The notes under the pieces are model-generated. The model did no database searches, was not told where the DNA came from, and saw nothing but the letters and a program-made list of their open reading frames with translations. From Anaerolineaceae bacterium (GTDB lineage: Bacteria; Chloroflexota; Anaerolineae; Anaerolineales; Anaerolineaceae), in the NCBI GenBank assembly GCA_016841525.1, contig JAENYZ010000001.1, forward strand, positions 496,001 through 560,000: 64,000 nt of DNA, read 5' to 3'. The position numbers were made by a program, and so were the translations under genes. Every line of letters starts with the position of its first letter. The first letter of the stretch is position 1. Shown here piece after piece: positions 30,433 through 41,097 of the stretch.

Positions 30433-31824
30433 TTATTTTCCCCTTCGTGAATTCAAGAAGAAGCGAGCGCTGCTGTTAACCACCATGATCATGATGAAAA
30501 GAAGTACTCCTGTAAAAAATAATGCAGACCGGTGGGCACCTGCCGCATAATTTATCTCAACGGCGATATTTCCCGTCAGGGTTCGGGCAGTGTTCAGAAA
30601 TAAAGTCAAGGGGTTTTGGGTTAGCGGCTCAGGCATTGCAATCGAATTTCCAATCACCATGATCATCGCCATGGTCTCACCAAGTGCTCGACCTACGCCG
30701 AGAATAACTGCCGCAGCAATCCCCGAGCGCGCTGCCGGCAAAATGACTCTCACAATCGTCTGCCAGTGCGTACCGCCCAAAGCCAGCGAGCCTTCTTTGA
30801 ATTCACGGGGAACTGCCCGAATGGCATCTTCTGCAATATTGGTGATTGTAGGGATGATCATCACAGCCAGAATAATGCTTGCGTTCAATAAGCCAAAACC
30901 CGTATTCCTGGGCACATCTATATTTCGAATTAAGGGTGCCAGCACAACCATGCCGAATAAGCCGTAGACGACCGAAGGGATACCTGCCAGCAATTCAATT
31001 GCAGGCCGTACAGTCTCCCGTACAACACGCGGCGCAACTTCAGCCAGTAAAACCGCAGTGCCCACGGATAGGGGCACACCAATGACAATCGCGCCAAAAG
31101 TTGAAAGAATTGAACCAAGGATCATCGGTAACAAGCCAAATTGTGCTTCCGACGTGCCAATGATCGAACCCGGGCGCCAGATCGTCCCCAGCAACATGGT
31201 ATCCAGGCCAATCTCTTCAACCGCCTGCCATGATTCAGTCATCGTAAATATAAATATCAGAAAGACAATAATAATGCAGCTTAATGCTGTACCCAGCAAA
31301 ATATAGCGAATGGTTTTATCAATAAAATCCCGTTGGCGTGGGCTTTCTTCAAAGTACTGGTCGATCTTTAACAGCATATAAATCAAACCGGCTGGGATTA
31401 TTGCGTAGGCTGCAAAGTACAGCAAAGCTTGGCCAACGACCTTCAAGATGGAGGCAATTGGAACAATCATTTCACCAGCAAAAATGCTGGAAAAAATAGC
31501 AAAAATTATATTTATGAAAGAGTAAAGGACAAAAATAATCAGAGCAACCAATACAAGCGTTTTCGACCAATTTTTATAGTGCCAAAGACCTCTTGCAATT
31601 AATCCTAAGAAGACAGCAATCAGGATTACGCTCGCGCCATAATAAATCGTATTTATCCCCTGTAAAGAAAAACCAATCGATTGCAGTCTGTCCGGGAAAA
31701 AAATTAAGAAAACGGCGGTTAGAAAAGCAGCAACACCACCAATGCCGATGATCGTTGAGAGTAATTTTGTGAAAATATCAACATAAATTGGTTTTTTGTT
31801 TTTCAGTAAAAATCTATTTGTCAT
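30433..31824 (-). CDS. pstC: Phosphate ABC transporter permease PstC with extended N-terminal membrane domain
   Basis: IELLAGIPSVVYGLFGMVVLAP, AVPREFKEGSLALGGTHWQTIVRVILPAARSGI; 463 aa, ~165 aa of extra hydrophobic N-terminus. Confidence 0.93.
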   Translation of the reverse strand: MTNRFLLKNKKPIYVDIFTKLLSTIIGIGGVAAFLTAVFLIFFPDRLQSIGFSLQGINTIYYGASVILIAVFLGLIARGLWHYKNWSKTLVLVALIIFVLYSFINIIFAIFSSIFAGEMIVPIASILKVVGQALLYFAAYAIIPAGLIYMLLKIDQYFEESPRQRDFIDKTIRYILLGTALSCIIIVFLIFIFTMTESWQAVEEIGLDTMLLGTIWRPGSIIGTSEAQFGLLPMILGSILSTFGAIVIGVPLSVGTAVLLAEVAPRVVRETVRPAIELLAGIPSVVYGLFGMVVLAPLIRNIDVPRNTGFGLLNASIILAVMIIPTITNIAEDAIRAVPREFKEGSLALGGTHWQTIVRVILPAARSGIAAAVILGVGRALGETMAMIMVIGNSIAMPEPLTQNPLTLFLNTARTLTGNIAVEINYAAGAHRSALFFTGVLLFIMIMVVNSSARFFLNSRRGK

Positions 31825-31915
31825 GTGCCATTATTTTCTGTGTTAAAGGCGCACCTTTGATCAATTCAGTACGCCTTCAACATTTTAGCATCAAATCAAG
31901 TCTTTTGGGGATACT

Positions 31916-32848
31916 TTATTCAACAACTGTGATATATTCCTCAGCGACAATTGCCTGTCCTTCTGCGCTAAGAATAAAATCAAGAAAAGCTTTTGCAAGT
32001 GGGTCGGGGTCACCGTTGGTCAGCATGTTGAGCGGTCGGAAAACCGGATAAGATCCATTTTTCACATTGGCAACAGAGGGCTCGAAACCATCAATGCTGA
32101 CGATATTCACGCTTTCATCCAGGAAGCCAAAAGAAATGTAGCCTATCGCATTGGGCGTTGTTGACACAGTTGTGCGAATTTGTCCATTCGACTGCTGCAA
32201 TAAGGCGTCTTCTGAAATCTCACCAGCTTCTTCCCCCGATTCCATCACCAATTCCTCAAAGGCTGCCCGGGTCCCAGAACCTTCTTCCCTGGAAACAACA
32301 ATGATCTCTGCATCTGCGCCGCCAACTTCTGTGTAATTAGTAATTTCACCTGCAAAGATCGCTTTAACCTGCGATAATGAGAGTGAAGGCAATTCGAGAT
32401 CCGGATTGGTTACAACTGCAATACCGTCATAGGCAATGGTGTAAACCTGCAGCTCTGGAAATTCTTCAAACTCTGATTCCTTTACATTTCGGGAGGCATT
32501 ACCAATCGCAACAGTGCCTTCGCCTGCTGAAGTAATCCCAACACTCGAGCCGCCACCCTGCACCTCAATCATCACCCCGGGATTGTCAGCCATAAATGCT
32601 TCTGCCAGCACCTCTGACAATGGTTGGACAGTGGTTGAACCAGCAATCTGGATCTGTCCTGAAAGACCATCTGCAGAAATTTCATCCTGTTCGCCCGCAT
32701 CGGATGGTTCAGACTGCTCAAGATCTAAACTGAGATCCGGCTGACAACCAGCGGTCAAAATACCTACCACCAAAATCAGGATAACAAAAATAAAACTTTT
32801 ACGACGCATTTTTTCTCCTTTTTGAGGAATAAAAAAATCTATTGACAA
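31916..32848 (-). CDS. pstS: Phosphate ABC transporter substrate-binding lipoprotein
   Basis: Lipobox VVGILTAGCQP; IQIAGSTTVQPLSEVLAEAFMADNPGVMIEVQGGGSSVGI, SREEGSGTRAAFEELV. Confidence 0.93.
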   Translation of the reverse strand: MSIDFFIPQKGEKMRRKSFIFVILILVVGILTAGCQPDLSLDLEQSEPSDAGEQDEISADGLSGQIQIAGSTTVQPLSEVLAEAFMADNPGVMIEVQGGGSSVGITSAGEGTVAIGNASRNVKESEFEEFPELQVYTIAYDGIAVVTNPDLELPSLSLSQVKAIFAGEITNYTEVGGADAEIIVVSREEGSGTRAAFEELVMESGEEAGEISEDALLQQSNGQIRTTVSTTPNAIGYISFGFLDESVNIVSIDGFEPSVANVKNGSYPVFRPLNMLTNGDPDPLAKAFLDFILSAEGQAIVAEEYITVVE

Positions 32849-33048
32849 TACCCATCATAACAAAGGGCGATTAACAGAGAAAAAAGCATTAATTAACGTC
32901 GTATGAAATACAAGTTAAATTTCTTTACCAGTTCTCTTCCCAGATGAAGATTTTACGTTCTTGTTATTGAATTTTCTTTAATAAGTGTTATAATATGAGT
33001 TATATTATCTAAATAAGCAAATATGAAAGACAAAAAAAGGACGTACAA

Positions 33049-34464
33049 ATGAAGAAGTATAAAGCTGTCATTATTGGCGCTGGCCCAGCAGGGCACAGCT
33101 GCGCAGTTCGGATTGCCGAGATGGGCGGGAGAGTTGCCATTGTCGAACGGGATTATATCGGCGGGATATGCACCAACTGGGGATGTACACCCAGCAAAGC
33201 CATGATAGAATCCGCAAAAGTCGCACGAGAGGTTGAAAACAGTGCCCATTACGGGATCAAGGTTCAGGATTTTTCGATTGACTTCCCCCTCGTCGCTGAG
33301 CGGCGCAATGCTGTCGTCCTCAATACCCGGGAATTTATCACCGATCTCTTAAATCATCACAATATCGACATTTACCAGGGTGAGGCATTCGTTGAAGCCC
33401 CTGATAAGGTTAAAATCCGCTACGGCAAGCTCGATGACGAAACCTACCAGATGATTTACTCAGGCGAAGAGGAGAGCATTGAAACCGAAAATATCGTCCT
33501 TGCTACGGGTTCCAAACCCTTAATTCCTGGATTTATTGACCAAGATGACCCAACAATCGTCAGCAGCCACCGCTTGATCACCATCAACGAACTGCCTGAA
33601 AAATTGACGATCGTCGGCGGTGGGGTGATTGGCCTGGAATTCGCAACCATCTTTTCAAATCTGGGCAGCCAGGTCACGATCTTGGAACTGCTACCAAGGG
33701 TGCTGGCAATGATGGATGAGGATATTTCATATGAAATCACCCGGATTATGGAAGAAAAAGGCGTCAGAATTCTTACCAACCATAAAGTCACAGAGCTCCA
33801 AAATGGGGTTCTGAAAGCCATCAACCAGGACACCGGTGAAACCGTTGAAATTCATTCTGAAATGAACCTGATCGCTATCGGCAGGAGCGCTGTTCTCCAG
33901 GAAGAGCTCTATGATCGATTGGGAATTGAATATACTCGTAAAGGTATCCAGGTCGACGACACCCTGCAAACATCTGTCAAAGGTGTTTGGGCAGTTGGCG
34001 ATGCAACAGGAAAATCCATCCTCGCGCACTGCGGCATCCAGCAAGGCGTGATCTGCGGAGAAAATATTATGCGAGATGAGGGTGCTGAACCCCGACTGAT
34101 GGATTATAACGTCATCCCTGCCATCGTTTACAGCCTTCCCGAAATCTTCAGCATTGGGCAGGTGCCGCAAGACCTGACGAATGTGAAAGTCGTCAAAGTT
34201 CCTTTTTCAATTAATTTGCGCGCAAACATCGAAGACCACACCGAAGGCTTTGTTAAATTATGGCTTCGCGACAACAAGGTCATCGCAGCCCAGGCAATTG
34301 GCTTTATGGTATCCGAAATCCAGCAAGAATTAGCCAACATGATCGCCCTGGAAACAGATATCGACGAGGTAACAAAAATTGTCCACGCACATCCCAGTTA
34401 TAACGAAATAATCCGATCTGCACTGGAATATGCTGAAAACAAGGCGGTTGATTTTTACATCTAA
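33049..34464 (+). CDS. Dihydrolipoamide dehydrogenase-like pyridine nucleotide-disulfide oxidoreductase
   Basis: IIGAGPAGHSCAVRIAEMGGRVAIVERDYIGGICTNWGCTPSKAMI redox CxxxxC; GVWAVGDATGKSILAH. Confidence 0.9.
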   Translation: MKKYKAVIIGAGPAGHSCAVRIAEMGGRVAIVERDYIGGICTNWGCTPSKAMIESAKVAREVENSAHYGIKVQDFSIDFPLVAERRNAVVLNTREFITDLLNHHNIDIYQGEAFVEAPDKVKIRYGKLDDETYQMIYSGEEESIETENIVLATGSKPLIPGFIDQDDPTIVSSHRLITINELPEKLTIVGGGVIGLEFATIFSNLGSQVTILELLPRVLAMMDEDISYEITRIMEEKGVRILTNHKVTELQNGVLKAINQDTGETVEIHSEMNLIAIGRSAVLQEELYDRLGIEYTRKGIQVDDTLQTSVKGVWAVGDATGKSILAHCGIQQGVICGENIMRDEGAEPRLMDYNVIPAIVYSLPEIFSIGQVPQDLTNVKVVKVPFSINLRANIEDHTEGFVKLWLRDNKVIAAQAIGFMVSEIQQELANMIALETDIDEVTKIVHAHPSYNEIIRSALEYAENKAVDFYI

Positions 34465-34494
34465 ACGAAAAAAGCAGCAAGTCTTATTAAATCT

Positions 34495-34532
34495 AAAATC
34501 CCGAGAAAAATTGCAATTCTCGGGATTTTTTT
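34495..34532 (+). terminator. Rho-independent terminator
   Basis: aaatcccgagaa-aaattgcaa-ttctcgggattttttt. Confidence 0.9.
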
Positions 34533-34549
34533 GTCTTTCTATTTCTCAA

Positions 34550-35971
34550 TTAAGCTTCCCACTCAGTGTGGAAAGAGCCCTCTTTATCCAAACGACGGTA
34601 GGTATGTGCACCAAAGTAGTCTCGCTGCGCCTGGGTCAGGTTAGCAGGAAGCCTGGCTGTTCTGAAAGAATCAAAATAGCCCAATGCAGCACTGAGGGCA
34701 TACACCGGGATGCCCATACCAACAGCCGTAGTAATCACATACCGCATTGCTCCCTGCCGCCTGACAACTTGCTCGCGGAAATAATCATCGAACAAGAGAT
34801 TTGTTAAACCCGGATCCCGGTCGTAGGCAGCCATAATATCATCCAGCAGTTCTGCCCGGATGATGCAGCCGGCACGCCAGATTTTGGCAACAGACTTCAA
34901 GTTGAGATTGTATTGATATTCATCTGAAGCAGCCTTAAGCAGCCCAAAACCCTGTGCATAAGATATGATCTTGCTAGCAAACAAAGCATGTTTCGCTGCT
35001 TCGATAAATTGACCTCTCTTATCCGCCTTGAATGTGGGCAATGGTCCCTTGAGCCACTGGCTGGCTTCCACCCGCTGCTCCTTCATCCCTGAAATGATCC
35101 GGCTGACAACTGCGGCGTTGATTGTGTGCGTGGGCATGCCTAAATCCAGGGCATTCTGGCTTGTCCACCGCCCGGTCCCTTTTTGCTTTGCCTCATCAAC
35201 AATAATATCCAAAATGGGCTTTCCTGTTTCAGGGTCGTCCGTCTTCAAGATATCTGCTGTAATTTCAATCAAATAAGAAGACAAGAAATCCTGGTTCCAT
35301 TCATCAAATAATTCACCAAGTTCCTGGTGGGTTAATCCCAAACCACGGTGCAGCAGATCATAAATCTCAGCAATCAACTGCATATCGCCGTATTCTATGC
35401 CATTGTGCACCATCTTAACATAGTGTCCCGCACCGCCTGGACCCATATAATCCACACAAGCCTCTCCATCACTGGCTTTAGCCGCTGATGCAATCAAAAT
35501 CTCCTTAACCGACTCCCAGGCTTGCCGATCTCCGCCGGGCATGATGCTGGGCCCCTTCAATGCACCTTCTTCACCGCCTGAAACCCCTGCGCCAAGATAC
35601 AAGAAGCCGTTTTTATTCAAAGCCCTGGTGCGTCTTTCCGTATCTTCAAAGAATGAATTGCCGCCGTCAATCAGAATATCGCCTTCATCAAGAAATGGCT
35701 TTAAATCCTCAATAACTGCATCGACAGCCGGTCCGGCTTTCACCATTAATAAGATTCTGCGCGGCCGCTCAAGAAGTTCGACAAAAGTTTCATAAGAATA
35801 AGCACCAAGAACAGACTTTCCTTTCCCTTCACCATCTAATAATTCCTTCGTTTTCGATTCTGTGCGGTTATAAACAGCAACGGTGTAACCGCGACTTTCA
35901 ACATTTAGAGCCAGGTTGCGCCCCATAACGCCCAAACCAACAACCCCAAATTGTGCTTTTTTCATCATCAC
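34550..35971 (-). CDS. gnd: 6-phosphogluconate dehydrogenase, decarboxylating
   Basis: [76 protein letters not shown]. Confidence 0.95.
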   Translation of the reverse strand: MMMKKAQFGVVGLGVMGRNLALNVESRGYTVAVYNRTESKTKELLDGEGKGKSVLGAYSYETFVELLERPRRILLMVKAGPAVDAVIEDLKPFLDEGDILIDGGNSFFEDTERRTRALNKNGFLYLGAGVSGGEEGALKGPSIMPGGDRQAWESVKEILIASAAKASDGEACVDYMGPGGAGHYVKMVHNGIEYGDMQLIAEIYDLLHRGLGLTHQELGELFDEWNQDFLSSYLIEITADILKTDDPETGKPILDIIVDEAKQKGTGRWTSQNALDLGMPTHTINAAVVSRIISGMKEQRVEASQWLKGPLPTFKADKRGQFIEAAKHALFASKIISYAQGFGLLKAASDEYQYNLNLKSVAKIWRAGCIIRAELLDDIMAAYDRDPGLTNLLFDDYFREQVVRRQGAMRYVITTAVGMGIPVYALSAALGYFDSFRTARLPANLTQAQRDYFGAHTYRRLDKEGSFHTEWEA

Positions 35972-36120
35972 TCCTTTTTATTTCTTTTTATTTATTGTAC
36001 TCGATAGCTTTCTGTGACTGCGCCTAAACCTCTAATTTTAGATTTTAGTTGGAAATTATTTATGAATATTTTGCCCAAGATTCAAATTGCCAAATTTTAC
36101 AAACCTATTTAATTAACAAA

Positions 36121-36146
36121 AAAACCCCTGAACTCGCCAGGGGTTT
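36121..36146 (-). terminator. Rho-independent terminator
   Basis: aaaacccctg-aactcgc-caggggtttt, T-run on minus strand (aaaaaaa on plus). Confidence 0.85.
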
Positions 36147-36165
36147 TAATCGTCACGAATGATTG

Positions 36166-36465
36166 CTAAGATAGCTGGATAACAGAATTTTCTGTACCGG
36201 TTTCGTTCTTTACGTAAGCATCTGCTTCCCAATCATTTTCCCATCTTTGCTTATCTAATAAATAGCGAAATTGATAATCGCGTCCGGTTTCAAGGGTCAG
36301 CGCTATATAGTATGTACCGTCCTTTTTCACCTTCATTGGATGTGCATTCTCATCCCAATCATTAAAGTCACCAACCAGGTGAACTGAATCAGCCTTTACT
36401 TCTGAAGGGAGATAAAACCAAACCCGACAATTATTGCCACCTTGATAAAATCGTTTCTTTAACAT
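36166..36465 (-). CDS. Isoamylase early-set / CBM48-like glycogen-binding domain protein
   Basis: VWFYLPSEVKADSVHLVGDFNDWDENAHPMKVKKDGTYYIALTLETGRDYQFRYLLD. Confidence 0.88.
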   Translation of the reverse strand: MLKKRFYQGGNNCRVWFYLPSEVKADSVHLVGDFNDWDENAHPMKVKKDGTYYIALTLETGRDYQFRYLLDKQRWENDWEADAYVKNETGTENSVIQLS

Positions 36466-36583
36466 ATTTGCCTCTCTTTCCTGTAAAGTGGACAGAAAGA
36501 TCCTACCATTAAGACAAACAAAGTATCAAATGAACGAAAATAGTTTTACAAAGTGTTAATAAAAATACCTGAAAGGATTAACA

Positions 36584-37888
36584 TCAATCGACAAGCCCGT
36601 AAAACAAAGGCAATGGCGCAACCTCTTCTTTTCCAATTTTTACTGCATTCTTCAGTTGCTGTTTCGCTTCACCCACGGCAACATCGCTGCGAGCGTGAAT
36701 CACAAATAATGGCTGCCCAATCTCAACAGCATCGCCGACCTTTACCATCACTGAAATGCCAACTGCAGGATCGACAGAATCACCCTTCTTCATGCGACCT
36801 GCACCCAAAACAACAGCGGTCTCGCCAACGGTTCGGGCATGGACTTCGGAGATATAACCACTTTCCTGCGCTTCAATCACCGTCTTTACAGGTGCTTCTG
36901 GCAGCAGCTCGGGATGATCAATTACACGCACATCACCCTCCTGTGCCTGTACAAGTTTTTTGAGATACTCAAATCCGCTGCCTGAAGAAATCGAGTCTTC
37001 TGCCATTTTTCTTGCTTGAGACTTTGTTTCGGCTCGTTTTCCCAAGACCAGCATCTGGCTGGCAATTTCCAGGCAGTGTTCCGTGAAATCTTTGGGTCCT
37101 TCTCCCTTTAAGGTTTGGATCGCCTCTTTTACCTCAAGAGCATTACCGACAGCAACCCCCAATGGTTGGTTCATATCGGAAAGCAAGGCGGCAACATCGC
37201 GCCCGCTCAACTCCCCAATCGACACCATGAGATTAGCCAACTCTCGAGCCTGGCCAAGGTTCTCCATAAACGCGCCGTTGCCAACTTTCACATCCAGAAC
37301 AATTGCCTGTGCACCAGCAGCGATTTTCTTACTCATAATGGATGATGCTATCAAGGGTATCGACTGTACCGTGCCGGTCACATCCCGTAACGCATATAGT
37401 TTGCCGTCAGCAGGTGCTAAGTCCATGCTCTGGCCTGTCAACACCATGCCGAGGCTGCCCAATTGGGATAAAAACTCGTCTTTCGTTAGATCCGTTCGGA
37501 ATCCAGGGATGGCTTCCAATTTATCAAGAGTGCCCCCGCTGAAACCCAATCCTCGCCCGGACATCTTGCCAACAGGCAAACCACAAGCACGAACCATTGG
37601 GACAACGGCAATTGAGGTCTTATCACCGACACCACCGGACGAATGTTTATCTACTGCGATATCCACAACACCGCTCAAATCCAATCTTTCGCCGCTGTTT
37701 GCCATCGCCAGGGTCAAGTAGGTTGTCTCTTCTGCCGTCATACCATTCAGCAACACAGCCATTGCCCAGGCTGATGCCTGATAATCTGGAATTTCATCGT
37801 TCGTGTAATTTTCAATAAAATAATTAATTTCTTGTTCGGTTAAGACTTTCCCGTCTCTCTTTTTAATGATGATATCAACTGCTCGCAT
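36584..37888 (-). CDS. deoA: Thymidine/pyrimidine-nucleoside phosphorylase
   Basis: DKHSSGGVGDKTSIAVVPMVRACGLPVGKMSGRGLGFSGGTLDKLEAIPGF. Confidence 0.93.
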   Translation of the reverse strand: MRAVDIIIKKRDGKVLTEQEINYFIENYTNDEIPDYQASAWAMAVLLNGMTAEETTYLTLAMANSGERLDLSGVVDIAVDKHSSGGVGDKTSIAVVPMVRACGLPVGKMSGRGLGFSGGTLDKLEAIPGFRTDLTKDEFLSQLGSLGMVLTGQSMDLAPADGKLYALRDVTGTVQSIPLIASSIMSKKIAAGAQAIVLDVKVGNGAFMENLGQARELANLMVSIGELSGRDVAALLSDMNQPLGVAVGNALEVKEAIQTLKGEGPKDFTEHCLEIASQMLVLGKRAETKSQARKMAEDSISSGSGFEYLKKLVQAQEGDVRVIDHPELLPEAPVKTVIEAQESGYISEVHARTVGETAVVLGAGRMKKGDSVDPAVGISVMVKVGDAVEIGQPLFVIHARSDVAVGEAKQQLKNAVKIGKEEVAPLPLFYGLVD

Positions 37889-37927
37889 AGCACACCTCCA
37901 AAATTAATTCTACCGTAAAAGAAAAAA

Positions 37928-37970
37928 CCGTAAGGTTATAAGGCAAATACAATCACCCATATCCTTACGG
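37928..37970 (-). terminator. Probable terminator of the rpmH-jag gene cluster
   Basis: CCGTAAGG (37928-37935) pairs CCTTACGG (37963-37970), followed by T6 on minus strand. Confidence 0.65.
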
Positions 37971-37997
37971 CTTAATTTCCATGCTTTATTAAAATAA

Positions 37998-38747
37998 TTA
38001 CTTGAGTCTGACGGTCACCTTACGTTTCGGATCTTCCCCGACACTTTCTGTTTCAACATCAGGATTGTCTCGCAATTCAATATGCACAATACGCCGTTCA
38101 TTTGGCGGCATAGGCTCAAGAGCCTGCTTACGACCGGTGCTGACCACCTGATCCGCAATCCTACGTGCAAGTTTCCTTAATTCATCTTCACGACGCTGCC
38201 GATAGTGCTGAACATCAATCTGTAAGGGTACCCAGCGTCCCAATTCACGGCCGACGATCAGGCTGGTGACAAATTGCAGCGCATTTATGGTCTCAGCTTT
38301 ACGCCCAATCAAAAAGCTGAGGTCTTTTCCTTCAATGTCAATCAATACCGGTTGAACCCGGTTGTCATCGCTTTCACCCAAACGGACGGAAACGTCGGCA
38401 GTGACGCGCATCTTTTCGAGGATGATATTGATGGTTTCACGCGCAATACTGACCTCTTCAGGTTCAGCACCCATTTTCTTGCTTTCATCGACCTCTTCGG
38501 GAAGCACTTCACGTGTTTTCACCAATTCTTGATTCTTTTCAGCTTTGTCCTTCTTTTTAGAAGCGCCTTTGATCTTTAAGGCAATCCGTGCCTGGCGTGA
38601 GCCCAAGCCCAGCAAACCTTTCTTGCCTTCATCTAAGACCTCAATATCAACATCATCTTCCGTTAAACCCAGGTCGCGCAAACCCTTTTCCACCGCCTCT
38701 TCAACTGAGGGGGCGATGATCTCAAGCTTTGTTCTTTCTTCTGACAT
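37998..38747 (-). CDS. jag: Jag/KhpB RNA-binding protein (Jag-N, KH, R3H)
   Basis: APSVEEAVEKGLRDLGLTEDDVDIEVLDEGKKGLLGLGSRQARI; LIGRKAETINALQFVTSLIV; R3H 'PMPPNERRIVHIEL'. Confidence 0.93.
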   Translation of the reverse strand: MSEERTKLEIIAPSVEEAVEKGLRDLGLTEDDVDIEVLDEGKKGLLGLGSRQARIALKIKGASKKKDKAEKNQELVKTREVLPEEVDESKKMGAEPEEVSIARETINIILEKMRVTADVSVRLGESDDNRVQPVLIDIEGKDLSFLIGRKAETINALQFVTSLIVGRELGRWVPLQIDVQHYRQRREDELRKLARRIADQVVSTGRKQALEPMPPNERRIVHIELRDNPDVETESVGEDPKRKVTVRLK

Positions 38748-38791
38748 AAATCCCTCGCTATAAATTACCGGTTAATAATGAAAAAATTTGA

Positions 38792-39712
38792 TTAATTCTT
38801 TTTGCGTTTCGGACGCTTCCGTTTAGGCATTCGCATCTTATCGCTGGTTGAATCATTGGAATTATCATCAAAGTCTACTTCTTCAGTAATATCCTCCGCT
38901 TCAGCCTCAACAATAACTGGCTTTTGTTTATCAGGTGCGCTTTCCTGTTCGTCTTTCTTTTTCAAGAACGGCAAAATATTAGACCAGTTCGAGCGACCCA
39001 ACAATGAATATTGGACGATACCGAAGATATTGCTCGCCAGGAAATAAAGTGCTAAACCCGATGCCAGCGAATAGGACATATAACCCATCAATAAGGGCAT
39101 ATAAATGCTCATCGATTTGGTCATCATTGCAGCCTGGTCATTTCCACCGTCTGAAGGCGGCTGAATCAACTTGGACTGCAAATAAGTTGTGATGACTACC
39201 AGGATTGCTAACAAGGGTATAGCCACCCCAAAGACATTAATTCGCTCAGGTTGTCCCAAATCCATCCAAAGGAATTGGTTTTCAAGGGGTAACAGCTTGG
39301 CAGCATTGTTCAACCAGGGGTAAACAATGCGTTCCAAACGAAATAGTTCGTAAGGAGAAGCAGCCATCGCCCTGATCACACTTTGATAAAGACCTATGAT
39401 CAAAGGAAATTGAATTAAGGTTGGTAAGCAAGAACCCATAGGATTGACGCCGTGCTCTTTATAGAGCTTCATCTGCTCCTGGGCAAGGCGTTCCTTGTCG
39501 TTTTTATATTTTTCCTGCATCTTTTTGTAACGGGGGTCCTCTTGCAATTTCTGCATCGACTTCGTTGCTTTAAACTGCTGAACCGTCAGGGGATGCGTCA
39601 ACAAACGGATGAGAATCGTGAAAAGAATGATTGAAACGCCAAAATTATGCACCAGCGAATTGATCAATAAGAGTACGTTTACAAAAGGTTGGATGACGAT
39701 CGTAGTCCACAT
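38792..39712 (-). CDS. yidC: YidC/Oxa1 membrane insertase
   Basis: FGVSIILFTILIRLLTHPLTVQQFKATKSMQKLQ, NPMGSCLPTLIQFPLIIGLYQ; basic C-tail MRMPKRKRPKRKKN. Confidence 0.94.
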   Translation of the reverse strand: MWTTIVIQPFVNVLLLINSLVHNFGVSIILFTILIRLLTHPLTVQQFKATKSMQKLQEDPRYKKMQEKYKNDKERLAQEQMKLYKEHGVNPMGSCLPTLIQFPLIIGLYQSVIRAMAASPYELFRLERIVYPWLNNAAKLLPLENQFLWMDLGQPERINVFGVAIPLLAILVVITTYLQSKLIQPPSDGGNDQAAMMTKSMSIYMPLLMGYMSYSLASGLALYFLASNIFGIVQYSLLGRSNWSNILPFLKKKDEQESAPDKQKPVIVEAEAEDITEEVDFDDNSNDSTSDKMRMPKRKRPKRKKN

Positions 39713-39723
39713 ATCAGTTTCCT

Positions 39724-40782
39724 TTAATTCTCAGGGGTTGTTGACCAGCGCTGAACACCAGCCAAATTGAACGCATAAACAAGGTTTTCACCATTGATCG
39801 TTCCCACAACAATGTATTTGTCATTCACAACAGGTGCCTGGAAAATTTCACCTGCCAGGCTATCTTCCCATAATGAACCACCCTCAAAGTTGAAGGCTCT
39901 CAGACCACCTTGTTCTGTGGCGAGCACAATCCCGTCTTCTAAAACTGCAACGCCGCCAACAGCAGCACCTTCAAACTCTGATTTGAAGGAAAGTGCACCG
40001 CTTGCTGGATCCAATGCATATAAATTGCCACCAGCGTCAGCAAAGTATAAAAGATCATTGGCAATGGCTGGGCTGCCCCAAATGCTGTCCTCTGATTCAA
40101 AAGACCAGAGCTGTTCACCGCTGTTTGTATCAATGGCGACCATGTCATTCCCGATTGAGCCAGCAAATAAGGCGCTTCCATCCTCATTTAACACCGGGGA
40201 ACCGACAACTGCCCCTTCAAGTTCTAAAGACCAAATCTCTGAGCCATCTTTTGAAAGGGCATAAACATTGTGATCCATTGATCCTAAGTAGATGGCAACA
40301 TCAGCAACCACAGGTTGAGACCAAAGGTAATGACCTGTTTTAAATGACCATGCTAAATTGCCGTTTTCATCAATTGCATAGAGATTACCATCATCGGAGG
40401 GGGCATAAACAACGCCATCACCTTCTGCAGCCTGACCGACAAAATATCCTTTAGCTTCCGAGAAAGTCCATTCGGCATTCCCTGACTCAATGTCAATTTT
40501 ATGGAAATTATTCGCCAGATCACCCACATAAACGAAGTTTTCGGTGACAAGCGGCTGGGAATAAAACATCACCTGGTTGTTTGCTTCTTCCGGGAAATGC
40601 CAATCCACAGCGCCGGATTCGGCGTTCAAGCGATAAACGAAGTTACGATATGCTACAAAAACATGTTCATCAGAAAGGGCAACACCCGGGCTTCCAGTCA
40701 CTCTTGGGCCAGGGGCACATGCACTCAGGATAAACATCATTCCTAAAAGGAGGGTAAGCATTATTAAATGGGATTTCTTCAT
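39724..40782 (-). CDS. PQQ-binding-like (BamB-like) beta-propeller lipoprotein
   Basis: Lipobox FILSACAP; repeated 'GNLYAIDENGNLAWSFKTG', 'HNVYALSKDGSEIWSLELEG', 'GNLYALDPASGAL' blades. Confidence 0.9.
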   Translation of the reverse strand: MKKSHLIMLTLLLGMMFILSACAPGPRVTGSPGVALSDEHVFVAYRNFVYRLNAESGAVDWHFPEEANNQVMFYSQPLVTENFVYVGDLANNFHKIDIESGNAEWTFSEAKGYFVGQAAEGDGVVYAPSDDGNLYAIDENGNLAWSFKTGHYLWSQPVVADVAIYLGSMDHNVYALSKDGSEIWSLELEGAVVGSPVLNEDGSALFAGSIGNDMVAIDTNSGEQLWSFESEDSIWGSPAIANDLLYFADAGGNLYALDPASGALSFKSEFEGAAVGGVAVLEDGIVLATEQGGLRAFNFEGGSLWEDSLAGEIFQAPVVNDKYIVVGTINGENLVYAFNLAGVQRWSTTPEN

Positions 40783-40803
40783 TTTTTCTCTTCTCAGGTT
40801 AAA

Positions 40804-41097
40804 TCAGGGTAAAGGATCAAAACCGCCCGGATTGAAAGGATTACACCGAAAGACCCGCTTTACTGCCATCCAACCGCCTTTAAGAGCGCCATATTTATAA
40901 ATTGCCTGATACCCATAATGGGAGCAGCTTGGATAGAACCGGCAGGTATCTGCGGGCAGTAGGGGTGAAATGATCAACTGGTACAGTCGTATCAGAGCAA
41001 GTAAAATCCAACGAGGGAACGTATTTAAACGGATCGGTAGATCCCTTAATTCTGGTTCACTATTCGGTTGATGACAAGAATCGCAATTCACTGTCAA
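40804..41097 (-). CDS. yidD: Membrane protein insertion efficiency factor YidD
   Basis: [64 protein letters not shown] start overlapping rnpA stop. Confidence 0.94.
   Translation of the reverse strand: MTVNCDSCHQPNSEPELRDLPIRLNTFPRWILLALIRLYQLIISPLLPADTCRFYPSCSHYGYQAIYKYGALKGGWMAVKRVFRCNPFNPGGFDPLP

Noticed and set aside
32850-32910. Possible Pho box (TTAACA..TTAATTAAC) upstream of pstS
   Set aside because: Spacing and repeat match are too weak to call without a matrix or relatives.
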